Assembly (NCBI RefSeq): GCF_000330505.1
Contig: NW_004440113.1
Span: forward strand, 41,592 to 105,591
Source: Entamoeba invadens IP1
Lineage: Eukaryota > Evosea > Mastigamoebida > Endamoebidae
DNA: 64,000 nucleotides
Direction of reading: 5' to 3'
Made by a program: the position numbers and the translations under genes
Part shown: positions 21,305 to 30,442 of the stretch, piece by piece
Layout: each line of letters starts with the position of its first letter
Numbering within the stretch: the stretch's first letter is position 1
The notes under the pieces: model-generated
What the model was told of the DNA's origin: nothing
What the model saw: only the letters and a program-made list of their open reading frames with translations
Database searches by the model: none

Positions 21305-22828
21305 ATGACCAATGAAAAGAGACGAACTAGAAAACATCGATTGACAGAATCAATAGTCATGGGTGCATTTGACGACAAACAAACACTCTTAAGCTCTCTA
21401 AACCGAATTGGGCTTGTGATAACAGCAATTGTGTTTGCGTTTTTAGCGATTGCTTTGACCGTTATCTCAACTGCATTTACTTCAACACTGACAACCACCA
21501 GCACAAATTATTGGCAATGTCTGAACCAAACCTCTTTTAACCGTTCTGTATGCACACAAGGGGTCGATCCATTCCCATCGGGGCCTGAACAAGCGTTCAT
21601 TCCTTCTAAAGTAGTTATAGGAAGACTCGCTCGACTGAATTATAAAATGTTTATATCATTAAGTGCATCGATTCCTACCCCTTTAACTGAAGCAAAACAT
21701 TTTACTGTTCCAATCCATTACGCTTTACTTGGCTTCGAAACTATTGGTGCTGCTAACACCACAGAAATTCCGGAATTGACTTCTTCCGTCAACGTGAAGT
21801 TTGACTGCGACAAAGGCGCGTGCACAACGGACTTACAACTTCCACAAACTATTGAGTACAATTTCTACACTTTCACAATCCTCCCAGAAAGCTTCCCAAA
21901 AGGTCTTATCATCGACCCAACACTCATCGTGCAAACTTCAAACAAAATCTTCACCTTGTGCGAACTCTTTTGGAGAACAAGTTTCATCGTCATCGGCTCG
22001 ATTCAACTCTGTGTGTTCTTGATATGTATGAGAAAGGAAAGATACCAAGATTGGCTCTTTGAGCAGACGTGTACTGGCTTCCTCTTATATTTCTTAATAC
22101 TCTTTAACAACCCGATGGTGTATTTGGAATACCAATTCAGAAATTGGTTCTTCTCCTTGATCTCCTCGGTGATGGAAAGTTTTGCGATTGGCTATTTGCT
22201 CTTCTACTTTTTAGTCGTGTTCGACTCGTTGCGGAAAAACATGAAGGCGATGAATATGAAATCGCTCTGGTTAGGATTTTTGGTGCCACGCATCGTCTTT
22301 TGTTCAATTGTTGCGGTTGCGGTGGGGTGCTTTGTGTTCACCCAAAAGGTGTACGACATCAAGAATTTGATTGCCGGGACTAAAAATGGCGTTTTAATCA
22401 CTCTTGGCGTTCTAGTCATCTTGATTGTGATGACATACACCTTCTGGCTCTTCTTCTCATTCATCCGAACGTTCACTGAGAGAAAGAAATTGGGAGAAAA
22501 AGGACGGAGAGTTATTGGATTTGGGATCTTCACTCTTATTATAGTGTTTGTGTTCACTATTGTGTTGACCGTATTACTGTTTGGTGGTTATGACTCTTCT
22601 GTGTTCTACTTGGCTTCTATTGTCTACTACAACTTGTACTGCTTTGCAATGGGATTCTTGATGATCTCATACAACAAAGGTGTCGAGCAGAAGAAAGTCA
22701 AACAATTCGTCATCGACAACCCTTCAGAAATTGCAATGACTGTGCAGGACTACGGTGATGACGATGAAATTATTATTAATGAACAAGTCAATGAAGGAGT
22801 GCTGAACGATGAGCAAATTTCACTTTGA
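21305..22828 (+). CDS. Wntless/TMEM181-like multi-pass membrane protein
   Basis: 507 residues. A TM segment near residues 38-62 is followed by a luminal domain of about 170 residues with N-glycosylation sites and Cys. Seven TM segments lie between about residues 220 and 480, then a charged cytoplasmic tail (DYGDDDEIIINEQ). The block GFLLYFLILFNNPMVYLEY and the next helix fit the Wntless-like TM family, which has a conserved 'YNNPF/YNDPF' after a hydrophobic helix. The overall order (TM, luminal domain, seven TM) is also that family's. In animals these proteins move cargo between Golgi, plasma membrane and endosome. In this organism the role is unknown. The family call rests on topology and one motif, so it is moderate. 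Confidence 0.62.
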   Translation: MTNEKRRTRKHRLTESIVMGAFDDKQTLLSSLNRIGLVITAIVFAFLAIALTVISTAFTSTLTTTSTNYWQCLNQTSFNRSVCTQGVDPFPSGPEQAFIPSKVVIGRLARLNYKMFISLSASIPTPLTEAKHFTVPIHYALLGFETIGAANTTEIPELTSSVNVKFDCDKGACTTDLQLPQTIEYNFYTFTILPESFPKGLIIDPTLIVQTSNKIFTLCELFWRTSFIVIGSIQLCVFLICMRKERYQDWLFEQTCTGFLLYFLILFNNPMVYLEYQFRNWFFSLISSVMESFAIGYLLFYFLVVFDSLRKNMKAMNMKSLWLGFLVPRIVFCSIVAVAVGCFVFTQKVYDIKNLIAGTKNGVLITLGVLVILIVMTYTFWLFFSFIRTFTERKKLGEKGRRVIGFGIFTLIIVFVFTIVLTVLLFGGYDSSVFYLASIVYYNLYCFAMGFLMISYNKGVEQKKVKQFVIDNPSEIAMTVQDYGDDDEIIINEQVNEGVLNDEQISL

Positions 22829-23223
22829 GAAAAAAAGTAAAACTATTTACGTTCGATTTTGTTGTTACTATTAATACTATTAATAATACTATAAATAATA
22901 CTATTAATTAATTAATAGTATTAATACTTAAAATAAAATCCTTGTTTTTCAGTTGACGTGTTTTTAAAGGGATATTAATTAAAATTATGATGATTATGAT
23001 TTTTTTTGGCTTTGTAATATTATTCACATAATAAACCTTTTAAAAATGGGAAATATATCTAATAACCTTGTAATTTCCCGTTTTTGGACAACTTAAATTA
23101 TGTTCACTGTTCTTTAAGGTGTTAATAATAAATGGGTATATAACAAAAGGCAAATACACAGTCATAATAAATATCTAATGTACAAGAGCAAATACTTTTC
23201 TCAACCCCTTTGAGGAATGTCAT
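22829..23223. other. Convergent spacer with ATTAATAGTATT repeats
   Basis: About 390 bases between a rightward and a leftward gene. Near 22870-22925 it contains repeated AATACTATTAAT units that form a near-palindrome. The same unit recurs at 38820-38880 (TATTAATAGTATTATTAATAG). It is otherwise featureless AT-rich DNA. Confidence 0.5.
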
Positions 23224-24012
23224 TCAATTGTTTTGTTCGTTGTAAAAAGTGTTAAAACCTTGATTGTCGTCATCGCCCACCTCATCGCAATGCGACAATT
23301 TGACAACAAAACTGGAGGAGATATCATCACACTCTTTCTTTGTCTTACTTTCACTTTTGTCCTCCTTTTTCATTTCAATTTCATTGTTTTGAAGCGTTGT
23401 CCTCTTTGCGTTATTTAAAAGAATTTGATTGAGTAAAGGAATTTCTTCTTTTGTTAATTGAAGGTTGAGATGTTGTGTTGCTGAAGTTCTAAATGGTGTG
23501 GAGGTGGGGTGGAGCAGTGGGTAACACATATTAATGAGACTTGGGGAAGTCCCATTCCGTTGGATCTTCTGTCTTTGCAACTCTTCTGCGTTGTGGATAA
23601 ATTTCATATCAATGGCGCTCTCATTCTTCTCTTCTTTGACTTCTTCGGACGTCCACGGATTATTGTGTTCAACCATTTTCCAAAACCCGTTGAGGCCAAA
23701 CACGGGAAACCCCGTCTTAAAAGTCTTCGAGTGCGACAGTGCGTCCACCATCGCCTTTTTCCAAACCGACTCTCTGTGTTGGAATTGTTTCAAGTGAAAG
23801 AAGAACGCGTAATGGGAATGGACAAATGTGTAGATATCATTGACCAACGAAAAGTATTCCTTCGTCGGATCCAGGGAGTGAAGTGATGTGAAGATGACGC
23901 GCAGTAGTAAGTTCCATGTCATTTTTTGGTTGGCTCGAAACCCACGACGGCACAATTCGCACGGACAAGGAATGACTTGTGAAAGTGCAATGACGTTTTG
24001 AAGATATGCCAT
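23224..24012 (-). CDS. Unknown protein with N-terminal CPCELCRRGF motif
   Basis: The frame extends a little further upstream, but the ATG at 24012 is preferred because a TATA-like GTATATAAGG lies 27-36 nt upstream, the usual distance in this organism. The product is 262 residues. Its start, MAYLQNVIALSQVIPCPCELCRRGF, has a Cys pair followed by Arg and Phe that resembles the 'PCxxCR-x-x-F' block of Erv1/Alr sulfhydryl oxidases, but the other Erv1 blocks are not obvious. Helical His/Phe/Trp-rich sequence follows to about residue 110, then a hydrophilic tail with Lys/Glu and Ser/Asp runs. No TM segment or signal peptide is visible. I treat the function as unknown. Confidence 0.6.
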   Translation of the reverse strand: MAYLQNVIALSQVIPCPCELCRRGFRANQKMTWNLLLRVIFTSLHSLDPTKEYFSLVNDIYTFVHSHYAFFFHLKQFQHRESVWKKAMVDALSHSKTFKTGFPVFGLNGFWKMVEHNNPWTSEEVKEEKNESAIDMKFIHNAEELQRQKIQRNGTSPSLINMCYPLLHPTSTPFRTSATQHLNLQLTKEEIPLLNQILLNNAKRTTLQNNEIEMKKEDKSESKTKKECDDISSSFVVKLSHCDEVGDDDNQGFNTFYNEQNN

Positions 24013-24037
24013 AAACAAATTCCTCTCGACTTCTTTT

Positions 24038-24048
24038 CCTTATATACT
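24038..24048 (-). promoter_or_regulatory. TATA-like element of the CPCELC gene
   Basis: The minus strand reads GAGTATATAAG about 30 nt before the ATG at 24012. It resembles the Entamoeba GTATTTAAA core element and helps to choose the start. Confidence 0.5.
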
Positions 24049-24299
24049 CGTCTTTCATGCAATCTCGTTCGTTTTGTGTTGTCTTATGAAAAAAGTCATT
24101 TTTTGTTTTTTTGTAAACTGTATTATTTTAAAATGAACTATACAATAATTAACTATAATTAATAATAATAATATTATTATTTTTATTATATAGCACATTT
24201 ATTTATTATTAACAATGTGAACTAACTCATTAACATTATTAATTAAGATTATTAATACTATAATATTAACATAAAACAAAACAGATACACTCAATCTTC

Positions 24300-26144
24300 C
24301 TAAAACGTTCCATCAAATTCATCTGGGCAGTGGAATGAGAAAATGAAATTTCCGCTCTCGAGCACAGACCCGTTTTGCAGCACTGCACTTGTGTCCTTCC
24401 CCTTGAACAATTGATCAATCTTGAGTCCGTTCCTCCCCTTTAAGTAGCACACCCACTTTTTCGCGTCCTTGTCATACTTCACAATCGCATGCAAGTGAGA
24501 TATACTCTTCGCCTCCATAAACGTCGACAAATCCAGGTCGACGATGTTGTCCCTTCCCTTTCTTCCAATCGTGATTTCTGGCTTCGTTAAGTTGATCATT
24601 TTGGTTTTGTTTGCTTCGTTCTCAAAATATGGGTACACCTTTGTCTTTCCCGTTGTGTTCCTGTTCACAGGCGGAACAGCAGCAACGTTGTTTGGCGAAG
24701 AGATTGGTGGCAACGTAAGAGATGGAGACATCTCGCTTTTGACAACCTTTTTTGGTGGAAGTTTTTCAGCAAACTCTGGTTGCAACCTCTTTCTCGCATC
24801 ACCCGGATTTTCAACAGCAAACTTCGTAGCTTCCTTGACGACCTTTTCAGCTTCTTTAATTCCTTCCTTCTTCAATGCATTCAACATTTCCACATTCTTT
24901 GCGTCCAACTTGGAATATATCTGAAGAAGTCTTTGCCACGCCAGAAACTGGACAAATGATTGTGGGAAAAGTGACATGTCGAACATCTGTTGAGTCGGAG
25001 CGTTGCAGGCGTTACACAACAGATCCGAAGTGACAGAAAGTCCGGCTGGGACACTTCCCATCGCCATTTCCATTTCTTGTCTCCTGAGTGTCAAGTATTT
25101 AGAAAAGAGGTTTTTGGTATCATCTGGAATGGATGAGACTGAGGGAACATAGTTGAAGTTGATCTTTTTATCCAACATCGAAGCGTAGAGTAACACAGAA
25201 GCCTCATCGATGACGTCCTTTTCCTTTTGAACAAAATGTTCGAGGTACTCTCTTCTGTTCTCTCTCCAGTGGTGTAGGCAGATATAATTGGATTGGCACT
25301 TAACTGGGAGTTTGAGGACAATAGGAAAGTTGCCCACTCTATTATTGACAATGGGTAAATAGCAAACCTTAGTCTCATAAGGCTCGCCTTCGCAGAACCT
25401 ACAGTACTTATAATCTCCAAGAATCATTTCTTCTTGATTTGGCTTAACCTTAGCATCTGGAAGGTTTTCTATCTTCTCCAATTTTTCAACCTTCTCTTCT
25501 TTCTCTGTAGTTTCTGGGGGTGCAGACGGTTCTTCTTTCTTTTCAGCAACCTCCACTTGCTCTGTTTTTTCCTTGTCGTTTATCTCCATTTTTTCCGCCT
25601 TTTCAATGCCGATCTTTTCGGCTTTCTCAATCTCGTTCTCTTTATTTGGAATTTGATTTTCGAGATTTTCAGTTTTCTCTTCATTTTTTCGTTCTTCAAT
25701 ATTTTCTTTCTCTTGTGGTGCCATTGTCACATTTTCGTTTTTTTCTGGTTCTTGTAATTTTTCTTTTGGTGGCTCTTCCTCCATTTTATCGGATTGAGGT
25801 ATTGATGGTTGTTCTTTAATGTCTTCGGGTTCTGTCAATGGAGGCAGTTGAACTGGTTTTTCTTGCGGTTCGGGCTCGATCTCCATTTTCGGGTTTTCCA
25901 GATCTCCTTTTGTTTCGGCGAGTGGCTCTAAAACGGCTGTGGGCAAATCTGGCTTAATTTCCGGGTTTGTTGGGACCTCTTCCATTTTTTGAGTTTGTTC
26001 GACGATTTCTTTTTGTTCGACGGTCGTTTGTTGCAGTGGTTTGAGTGGCTCCAAAAACTTGAGGTCTTTGGTTTCGTTTTGTTGTGACGGCAACTTTTCT
26101 GGTGCGTCGTTTTGGTGAGTTTCAAGGGGTGACAAACCGGACAT
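24300..26144 (-). CDS. FHA-domain protein with acidic Pro-rich N-terminus
   Basis: 614 residues. Residues 1-240 are Glu/Lys/Pro-rich and disordered (repeated EKxE and EPLKPLQ-type motifs). A middle module (about 240-340) has CRFCEGEP, further Cys and CLHHWREN, suggesting a small zinc-binding fold. A helical region follows. The last 100 residues are an FHA domain, with TIGRKGRDNIVDLDLS, then ISHLHAIVKYD, then KGRNGLKID, which match the family GR, S-x-x-H and NG blocks. FHA domains bind phosphothreonine. The C-terminal placement recalls MCRS1-type nuclear proteins, but the rest does not allow a firm assignment. A TATA-like GATATAAAAATA lies about 40-55 nt before the ATG. The protein is likely nuclear, which is inference. 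Confidence 0.78.
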   Translation of the reverse strand: MSGLSPLETHQNDAPEKLPSQQNETKDLKFLEPLKPLQQTTVEQKEIVEQTQKMEEVPTNPEIKPDLPTAVLEPLAETKGDLENPKMEIEPEPQEKPVQLPPLTEPEDIKEQPSIPQSDKMEEEPPKEKLQEPEKNENVTMAPQEKENIEERKNEEKTENLENQIPNKENEIEKAEKIGIEKAEKMEINDKEKTEQVEVAEKKEEPSAPPETTEKEEKVEKLEKIENLPDAKVKPNQEEMILGDYKYCRFCEGEPYETKVCYLPIVNNRVGNFPIVLKLPVKCQSNYICLHHWRENRREYLEHFVQKEKDVIDEASVLLYASMLDKKINFNYVPSVSSIPDDTKNLFSKYLTLRRQEMEMAMGSVPAGLSVTSDLLCNACNAPTQQMFDMSLFPQSFVQFLAWQRLLQIYSKLDAKNVEMLNALKKEGIKEAEKVVKEATKFAVENPGDARKRLQPEFAEKLPPKKVVKSEMSPSLTLPPISSPNNVAAVPPVNRNTTGKTKVYPYFENEANKTKMINLTKPEITIGRKGRDNIVDLDLSTFMEAKSISHLHAIVKYDKDAKKWVCYLKGRNGLKIDQLFKGKDTSAVLQNGSVLESGNFIFSFHCPDEFDGTF

Positions 26145-26673
26145 TTCTTCACTTTACAATTCAAGATCTGTTTTTCGTGATTCTATTTTTATATCGTAGG
26201 GTTTTTTGTTCAATTATTTCAGTTCGGCAGTTCCCGGGATTCAAAGTCTTTTTTCTCTTTTCCTCAGAATGTGATGTTTTCAGTAACGACTTGTGGCATT
26301 TCGATGATTCACAACACAATGTTTTTATTGACACATTTTTTTATATCATTAATAGATTTTTTAATTAATATGTTTGTATTAATTCGTATTAAATATTGGA
26401 GTGTGTTTTTTTTGCGCCAAAAAAACAATTTTTTTTATTTCAAGAAAAATTTTTGTTGTCGTAATAAAAGTCATTGTTTTAAATTTGTAAACTTCATTTT
26501 TTCATAAACTTTACATTATAATATTAAAACTATATTCAATTGGTTAATTTTTTTTATTATCCACAAAACGACTAAATGAGTCTAATCACAAATTTGAAAA
26601 TTTAAATTCTGTGGGATTTGAAATAACATATGCAAACAATTTTACCTAAGAACATAAAACTCAATAGATTAAA
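26145..26673. other. Spacer without a gene
   Basis: About 530 bases between the FHA gene and the end of the TMEM164-like gene. The plus-strand frames at 26084-26507 are Phe/Ile/Asn-rich and overlap the FHA promoter, so I do not accept them. Confidence 0.5.
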
Positions 26674-27625
26674 TCAACTATTTTTAACTTTTTCTTTGTC
26701 TTGTTTATGGAACATCAATGAGATGAGATATTGGAATCCCGAGCCCATGAAATACACGACGTATCCAAACACCCATCCGATATAATGGGCGAACACAAGG
26801 GCATTAAGTCTATAGAGTTCGCCTTGCCATGGAGCTATTCATTACTATTTAAAAACTAAATAATAATAATACAATAAAATCATTACTACTCTTTTATATA
26901 CAATATAATACAAATAATTATATTTTATATTACAGAATAAACAAACACGAATGTGGAGGGAACATCATGAAAGACAAATTGAGTCCAGTCACATAACTAA
27001 ATGGCACGCACAAGTAAAAAGCCAATAAAATGAATAAGAAAAGACCGAAAAAGAAATATCCAAAGAAATGTCTGACTGATAATTTTGAGTCATTTAAAGG
27101 GAAAACAATTGGTAAAAAGAATTGGAACGAGTGTTGGATATAGTAAAATGGTTTTTCAAAAAAGAGTACATTTTTCTTAGTATCTGGGAACACCAAAGCG
27201 AAGAGTGGAATACATGAGCATTGATATAAAAACCCCGTATGTTGTGGTAAAAAGAACAAAACAATTGCTTGGACCAATAAAATGATATGACACGGCATGA
27301 ATATAGTGAAAAAGATTCTTCTTTGATATTTGTAATACATTTGAGTGACAAAGCAGAAGAGACAGAAAGCACCCAAATATTTCGAATACCACTTCTTAGT
27401 GTTGTGACTCTTCTCTTTAGAAGTTTTCGGGAAGATGATCAATGCAAACAATAGGTCTAATAAACAAAAGGGAATCGCAAAGATCATCTGATGAATATTA
27501 CTTCGCGGTTTGACTGTCCAAAATAAAGGATCGGAACTCGTGACTGAAATGTTGACTAAATAATTCTCAAGAACATCTATTGTTGGTCCAAACTGTCGCT
27601 CAACAAAACTGTTGAAGTGTTCCAT
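26674..27625 (-). CDS. TMEM164-like multi-pass membrane protein, two exons
   Basis: Exon 1 is 27625-26947 and exon 2 is 26834-26674. The intron begins GTTTGTTTATT and ends TGAATAG. The junction reads MMFPPHS/SPWQGELYRL and the spliced length is 840 nt (279 residues), close to the usual 280-300 residues of TMEM164. A longer frame exists upstream, but it has no ATG before 27625. There are six or seven hydrophobic helices. The block GLNLSFMMFPPHSSPWQGELYR matches in layout the TMEM164 'VNLN-x-MLCPPP ... GP-x-YR' block, which is why the second exon belongs here. TMEM164 in animals is reported to be an acyltransferase that makes polyunsaturated ether lipids. The catalytic role here is untested. 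Family assignment is moderate, gene structure strong. Confidence 0.66.
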
Positions 27626-27661
27626 CGCTTCGTTGCTTTGGGTTTTGTAGTTTATTAACAA

Positions 27662-28344
27662 CTATTAATGTATTATATTTCTATTATAAAAAGTTGTAAT
27701 TTTTAACTATTATTAATAGTTAAATTTGCTATATATAAGTTTGTTTTTGTCGATGATGTTTTTTTTTACAAATGATAATTTTCTTTTTATTGCCAAATTA
27801 TTTATTAGATATCTATTATAAAATATATTATATTTATAATTAAAAAAAATTAAATTGATGGCAATTTTTGTTTTTCTTATAGTTATAATATTAGATTTTT
27901 TAAATTAGTAAAAATATTATTTATATATTGTTTTTTTATGTCTAAATTTTGTTTTGTTTTTAAATGTAAAAAATTGTGATTGTATTTTTGAAAAAAAATA
28001 ATGTGATTGTAGGCTAAAAAATTATCGATTTTTCGACTTTGAAAAATAAATATTTCAACATAATATAAATTATATTATTTAAGTTAAAAAAAAGGTTATA
28101 ATTTTTATCATACTAAAATATTTATCAAACCATTTTCATTGTTTTAGGATAACTTTTCAATTATTTGTTTTATTGGTTTCTATTTACTTTAATTTTCCAT
28201 ATAATTGTTGAAATTTAATTTAATTAAAAAATTAATCAAAAAAATAAACAAAGTCTATTTTGAGGGTTTTTTAAATTTTTTACACAAATGTTTTATAAAA
28301 TAAAAACTCATCAATAATTAGACATGTGTTGTGTTATTTTAGTA
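27662..28344. other. Gene-free AT-rich stretch
   Basis: About 680 bases of almost pure A/T between divergently transcribed genes. No credible frame and no feature other than homopolymer runs. Confidence 0.6.
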
Positions 28345-28535
28345 CAGATAGTAGAAAATTTGGTGTCAAGAATAAATTGGGTGTCAGATTGATTTTGAGT
28401 TATTTAGGGTGGTGATTTTATTTTTTTTTTGTGAGGGGAAAAAATAAAAAAACGAAACCCATTTTTTTACATTAACTAATCCCTAATTTATTTGACACCC
28501 AATTTATTCCTGACACCCAAATTTTCTACTATCTG
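28345..28535. mobile_element. MITE-like element, 191 bp, TA-flanked
   Basis: Terminal inverted repeats of about 42-43 bp (28345-28386 and 28493-28535) begin CAGATAGTAGAAAATTTGG and differ by one indel and one substitution. TA flanks both ends (28343-28344 and 28536-28537). Each repeat contains the unit TTGG(G)TGTCA twice. The interior is too short to code. The CAG-start and TA target match pogo/mariner-type elements, so it is probably mobilised by such a transposase, although its ends do not match those of the 13.5-kb element. Confidence 0.85.
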
Positions 28536-28985
28536 TATAACAAGTTAAAAACAATATATTGTATAATCAATTTGTTTTATTGAAGATGGATCTTTAATAC
28601 TATACTATAATAAATATATTCTAATTTAAAACACTAGAATTTTTTAAAATTAATTTAGTTATATTTAATGATTAAAATTTAATTACAAAAAATATATAAT
28701 ATAGTTGATGTATAGTTAATTATATATTATTATGATTTAAAAAAAACAGTTAAAAATAGATACACCATTGAATCAATGAAAAACAAACCACATAATTATT
28801 TTCAGATAATCAAAAAATTAAAATAGATACCATTTTTAATAACAATTTAATAATAATTGTAAAACAATTGATTTATTTTTGCTTGATAAAGGATTGATAA
28901 CATTGAAAAAACAATGCCAATACATGTTTTAAGGTCAATTCTTTAAAATACATATTGATCATCAAGTCATCTCCAAATTCATATT
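28536..28985. other. AT-rich spacer, promoter region of the secreted basic protein
   Basis: About 450 bases. No frame was found. The last 100 bases before the ATG at 28986 presumably contain the promoter. Confidence 0.5.
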
Positions 28986-29852
28986 ATGAAAGTGATACTC
29001 TTTGTACTCCTTATTATCACACTCTCTCAGGGTAAAAGGAAGTCCAAGAAGAGAGAAAGTCCACCAAATAATAAGCAAAAGAAAGAGAATAAAGGGCAAC
29101 TAACTACAACAAGAAAGACTGGCAAAAGTGTTCAAATAAGTGGCAAAGGGAAAAAAGGTTCTTTAAGTATCAAAGCAGAGCGTAGAGACAAGAACACAAG
29201 AAGTACGTCTGTTGGGGGTTCTGTCAACTTGAATAAAGCTGTTACTGTCACTGGTTCTGTCTCCAAACAAACCACAAAGACTCCAAAAGGTGTTTCTCGC
29301 ACAACAAACACCAAAATAGGAACAACTGTTCGTCCCACAAAACGAACACAAGTTCGAGGAAGTGTTGAGAGACGGGAGACCAATGGGAAAAGAACACATT
29401 CATACAGTGCTGGTGTTGCTGTGAACCCAACCAAAAATTCAGAAGTAGCTGTCGATTACACCAAAGGTCATGATGGTCGAAGTGGTGTCAAAGTGAGTGG
29501 TAAAATCAAACGTGGTCGTGTTGAAGCCGCCGGTAGTGTTGAAATGGGGAAGAGAAGAGGATATAGTGGGTCTGTCGCATATGAAACAAAAAGAGGAACA
29601 CGGATCGAAGGTTCAGTCAGTTCGTCAAATGCTGGGAAAAAAAGAGAGACAACAGTTGGGGGAAAGGTGTCAACAAAAATTGGTAAAAAAGGTTCTGGTT
29701 ATATCGGAGTCAGTCATGGAACTTCTTCAGGAACACAAATCGAAGCTGGATATCGACACCAATTTAATGACAGACTCTCTGCTAATGTAGGGGGGTTCCA
29801 CAATTCAAAAACGGGTACTGGGGCATCGGCTGGTCTTTCTTGGACATTTTAA
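28986..29852 (+). CDS. Secreted, highly basic beta-strand-repeat protein
   Basis: 288 residues with a clear signal peptide (MKVILFVLLIITLSQG, cleavage near residue 17). A Lys/Arg-rich disordered stretch follows to about residue 60. The rest is built of alternating short strands rich in Gly, Ser, Thr, Val and Lys/Arg, such as VNLNKAVTVTGSVSKQ, ERRETNGKRTHSYSAGVAVN, KVSGKIKRGRVEAAGSVEM and RIEGSVSSSNAGK, spaced about 15-20 residues apart. The end, ANVGGFHNSKTGTGASAGLSWTF, has the alternation and terminal Phe typical of bacterial outer-membrane barrel strands. This layout also resembles glycine-rich antimicrobial proteins of the attacin type. It contains no Cys after the leader. Function is unknown. 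Secretion plus strong positive charge suggests binding to a polyanion, cell wall or membrane, which is inference. Confidence 0.75.
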   Translation: MKVILFVLLIITLSQGKRKSKKRESPPNNKQKKENKGQLTTTRKTGKSVQISGKGKKGSLSIKAERRDKNTRSTSVGGSVNLNKAVTVTGSVSKQTTKTPKGVSRTTNTKIGTTVRPTKRTQVRGSVERRETNGKRTHSYSAGVAVNPTKNSEVAVDYTKGHDGRSGVKVSGKIKRGRVEAAGSVEMGKRRGYSGSVAYETKRGTRIEGSVSSSNAGKKRETTVGGKVSTKIGKKGSGYIGVSHGTSSGTQIEAGYRHQFNDRLSANVGGFHNSKTGTGASAGLSWTF

Positions 29853-30401
29853 TAGTTAACCATCACTCGTTTCGCTTTTTTAAAATATCAAAGTATTTCT
29901 TAATAACAATTTAACTATACTTTTTAATAAATATCATTATAAATTTAATTATGGTTTTTGAATTGTTATTAATTAGGTTCAAACTATTTGAAATTAAATT
30001 TTCAAATGGTTTTAATCAATAGTTCATTTACTAGTTTTTTGTTATTTGTTTAATAAAAACAATTGTATGAAAAAAACTATTTTCGGCTTTTTTGTTGAAA
30101 AGTTTTAAAATTTGTTAAATAGTGAGAACTATAGTTTCATAATTTGTATTATTATTAACAATAGTTAATCTATAATTATATAATCCTGACGTGGCATTTT
30201 TTTGATAAATACTATTGTTATAGTAAAAATACCAACGATATATAACGATATTGTTTTCAAAAAAAGTCAGGTAAACAAAGAATGTGAAGAGTGTCAAATA
30301 TTTTTTCAAACATCTTAGGTAAAATTTGTCAGGTACATAGTTTTCTTTTCTCACTCTCTTGACAATCTGGAGATTGTGTGTGGAACGAGGCACTTGTGTT
30401 G
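29853..30401. other. Spacer without a gene
   Basis: About 550 AT-rich bases. A minus-strand frame at 30115-30393 (92 codons) is Tyr/Asn/Phe-rich and lies over the MDH promoter, so it is not accepted. Confidence 0.5.
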
Positions 30402-30410
30402 GTATTTAAG
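30402..30410 (+). promoter_or_regulatory. TATA-like core element of the malate dehydrogenase gene
   Basis: GTATTTAAG lies 33 nt before the ATG and is followed by a GAAC motif (CGAACTA) close to the start. Both match the known Entamoeba core promoter elements and imply a very short 5' leader. Confidence 0.65.
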
Positions 30411-30442
30411 CTCCGAAAAAACGAACTAAAACACCAAAAAAG

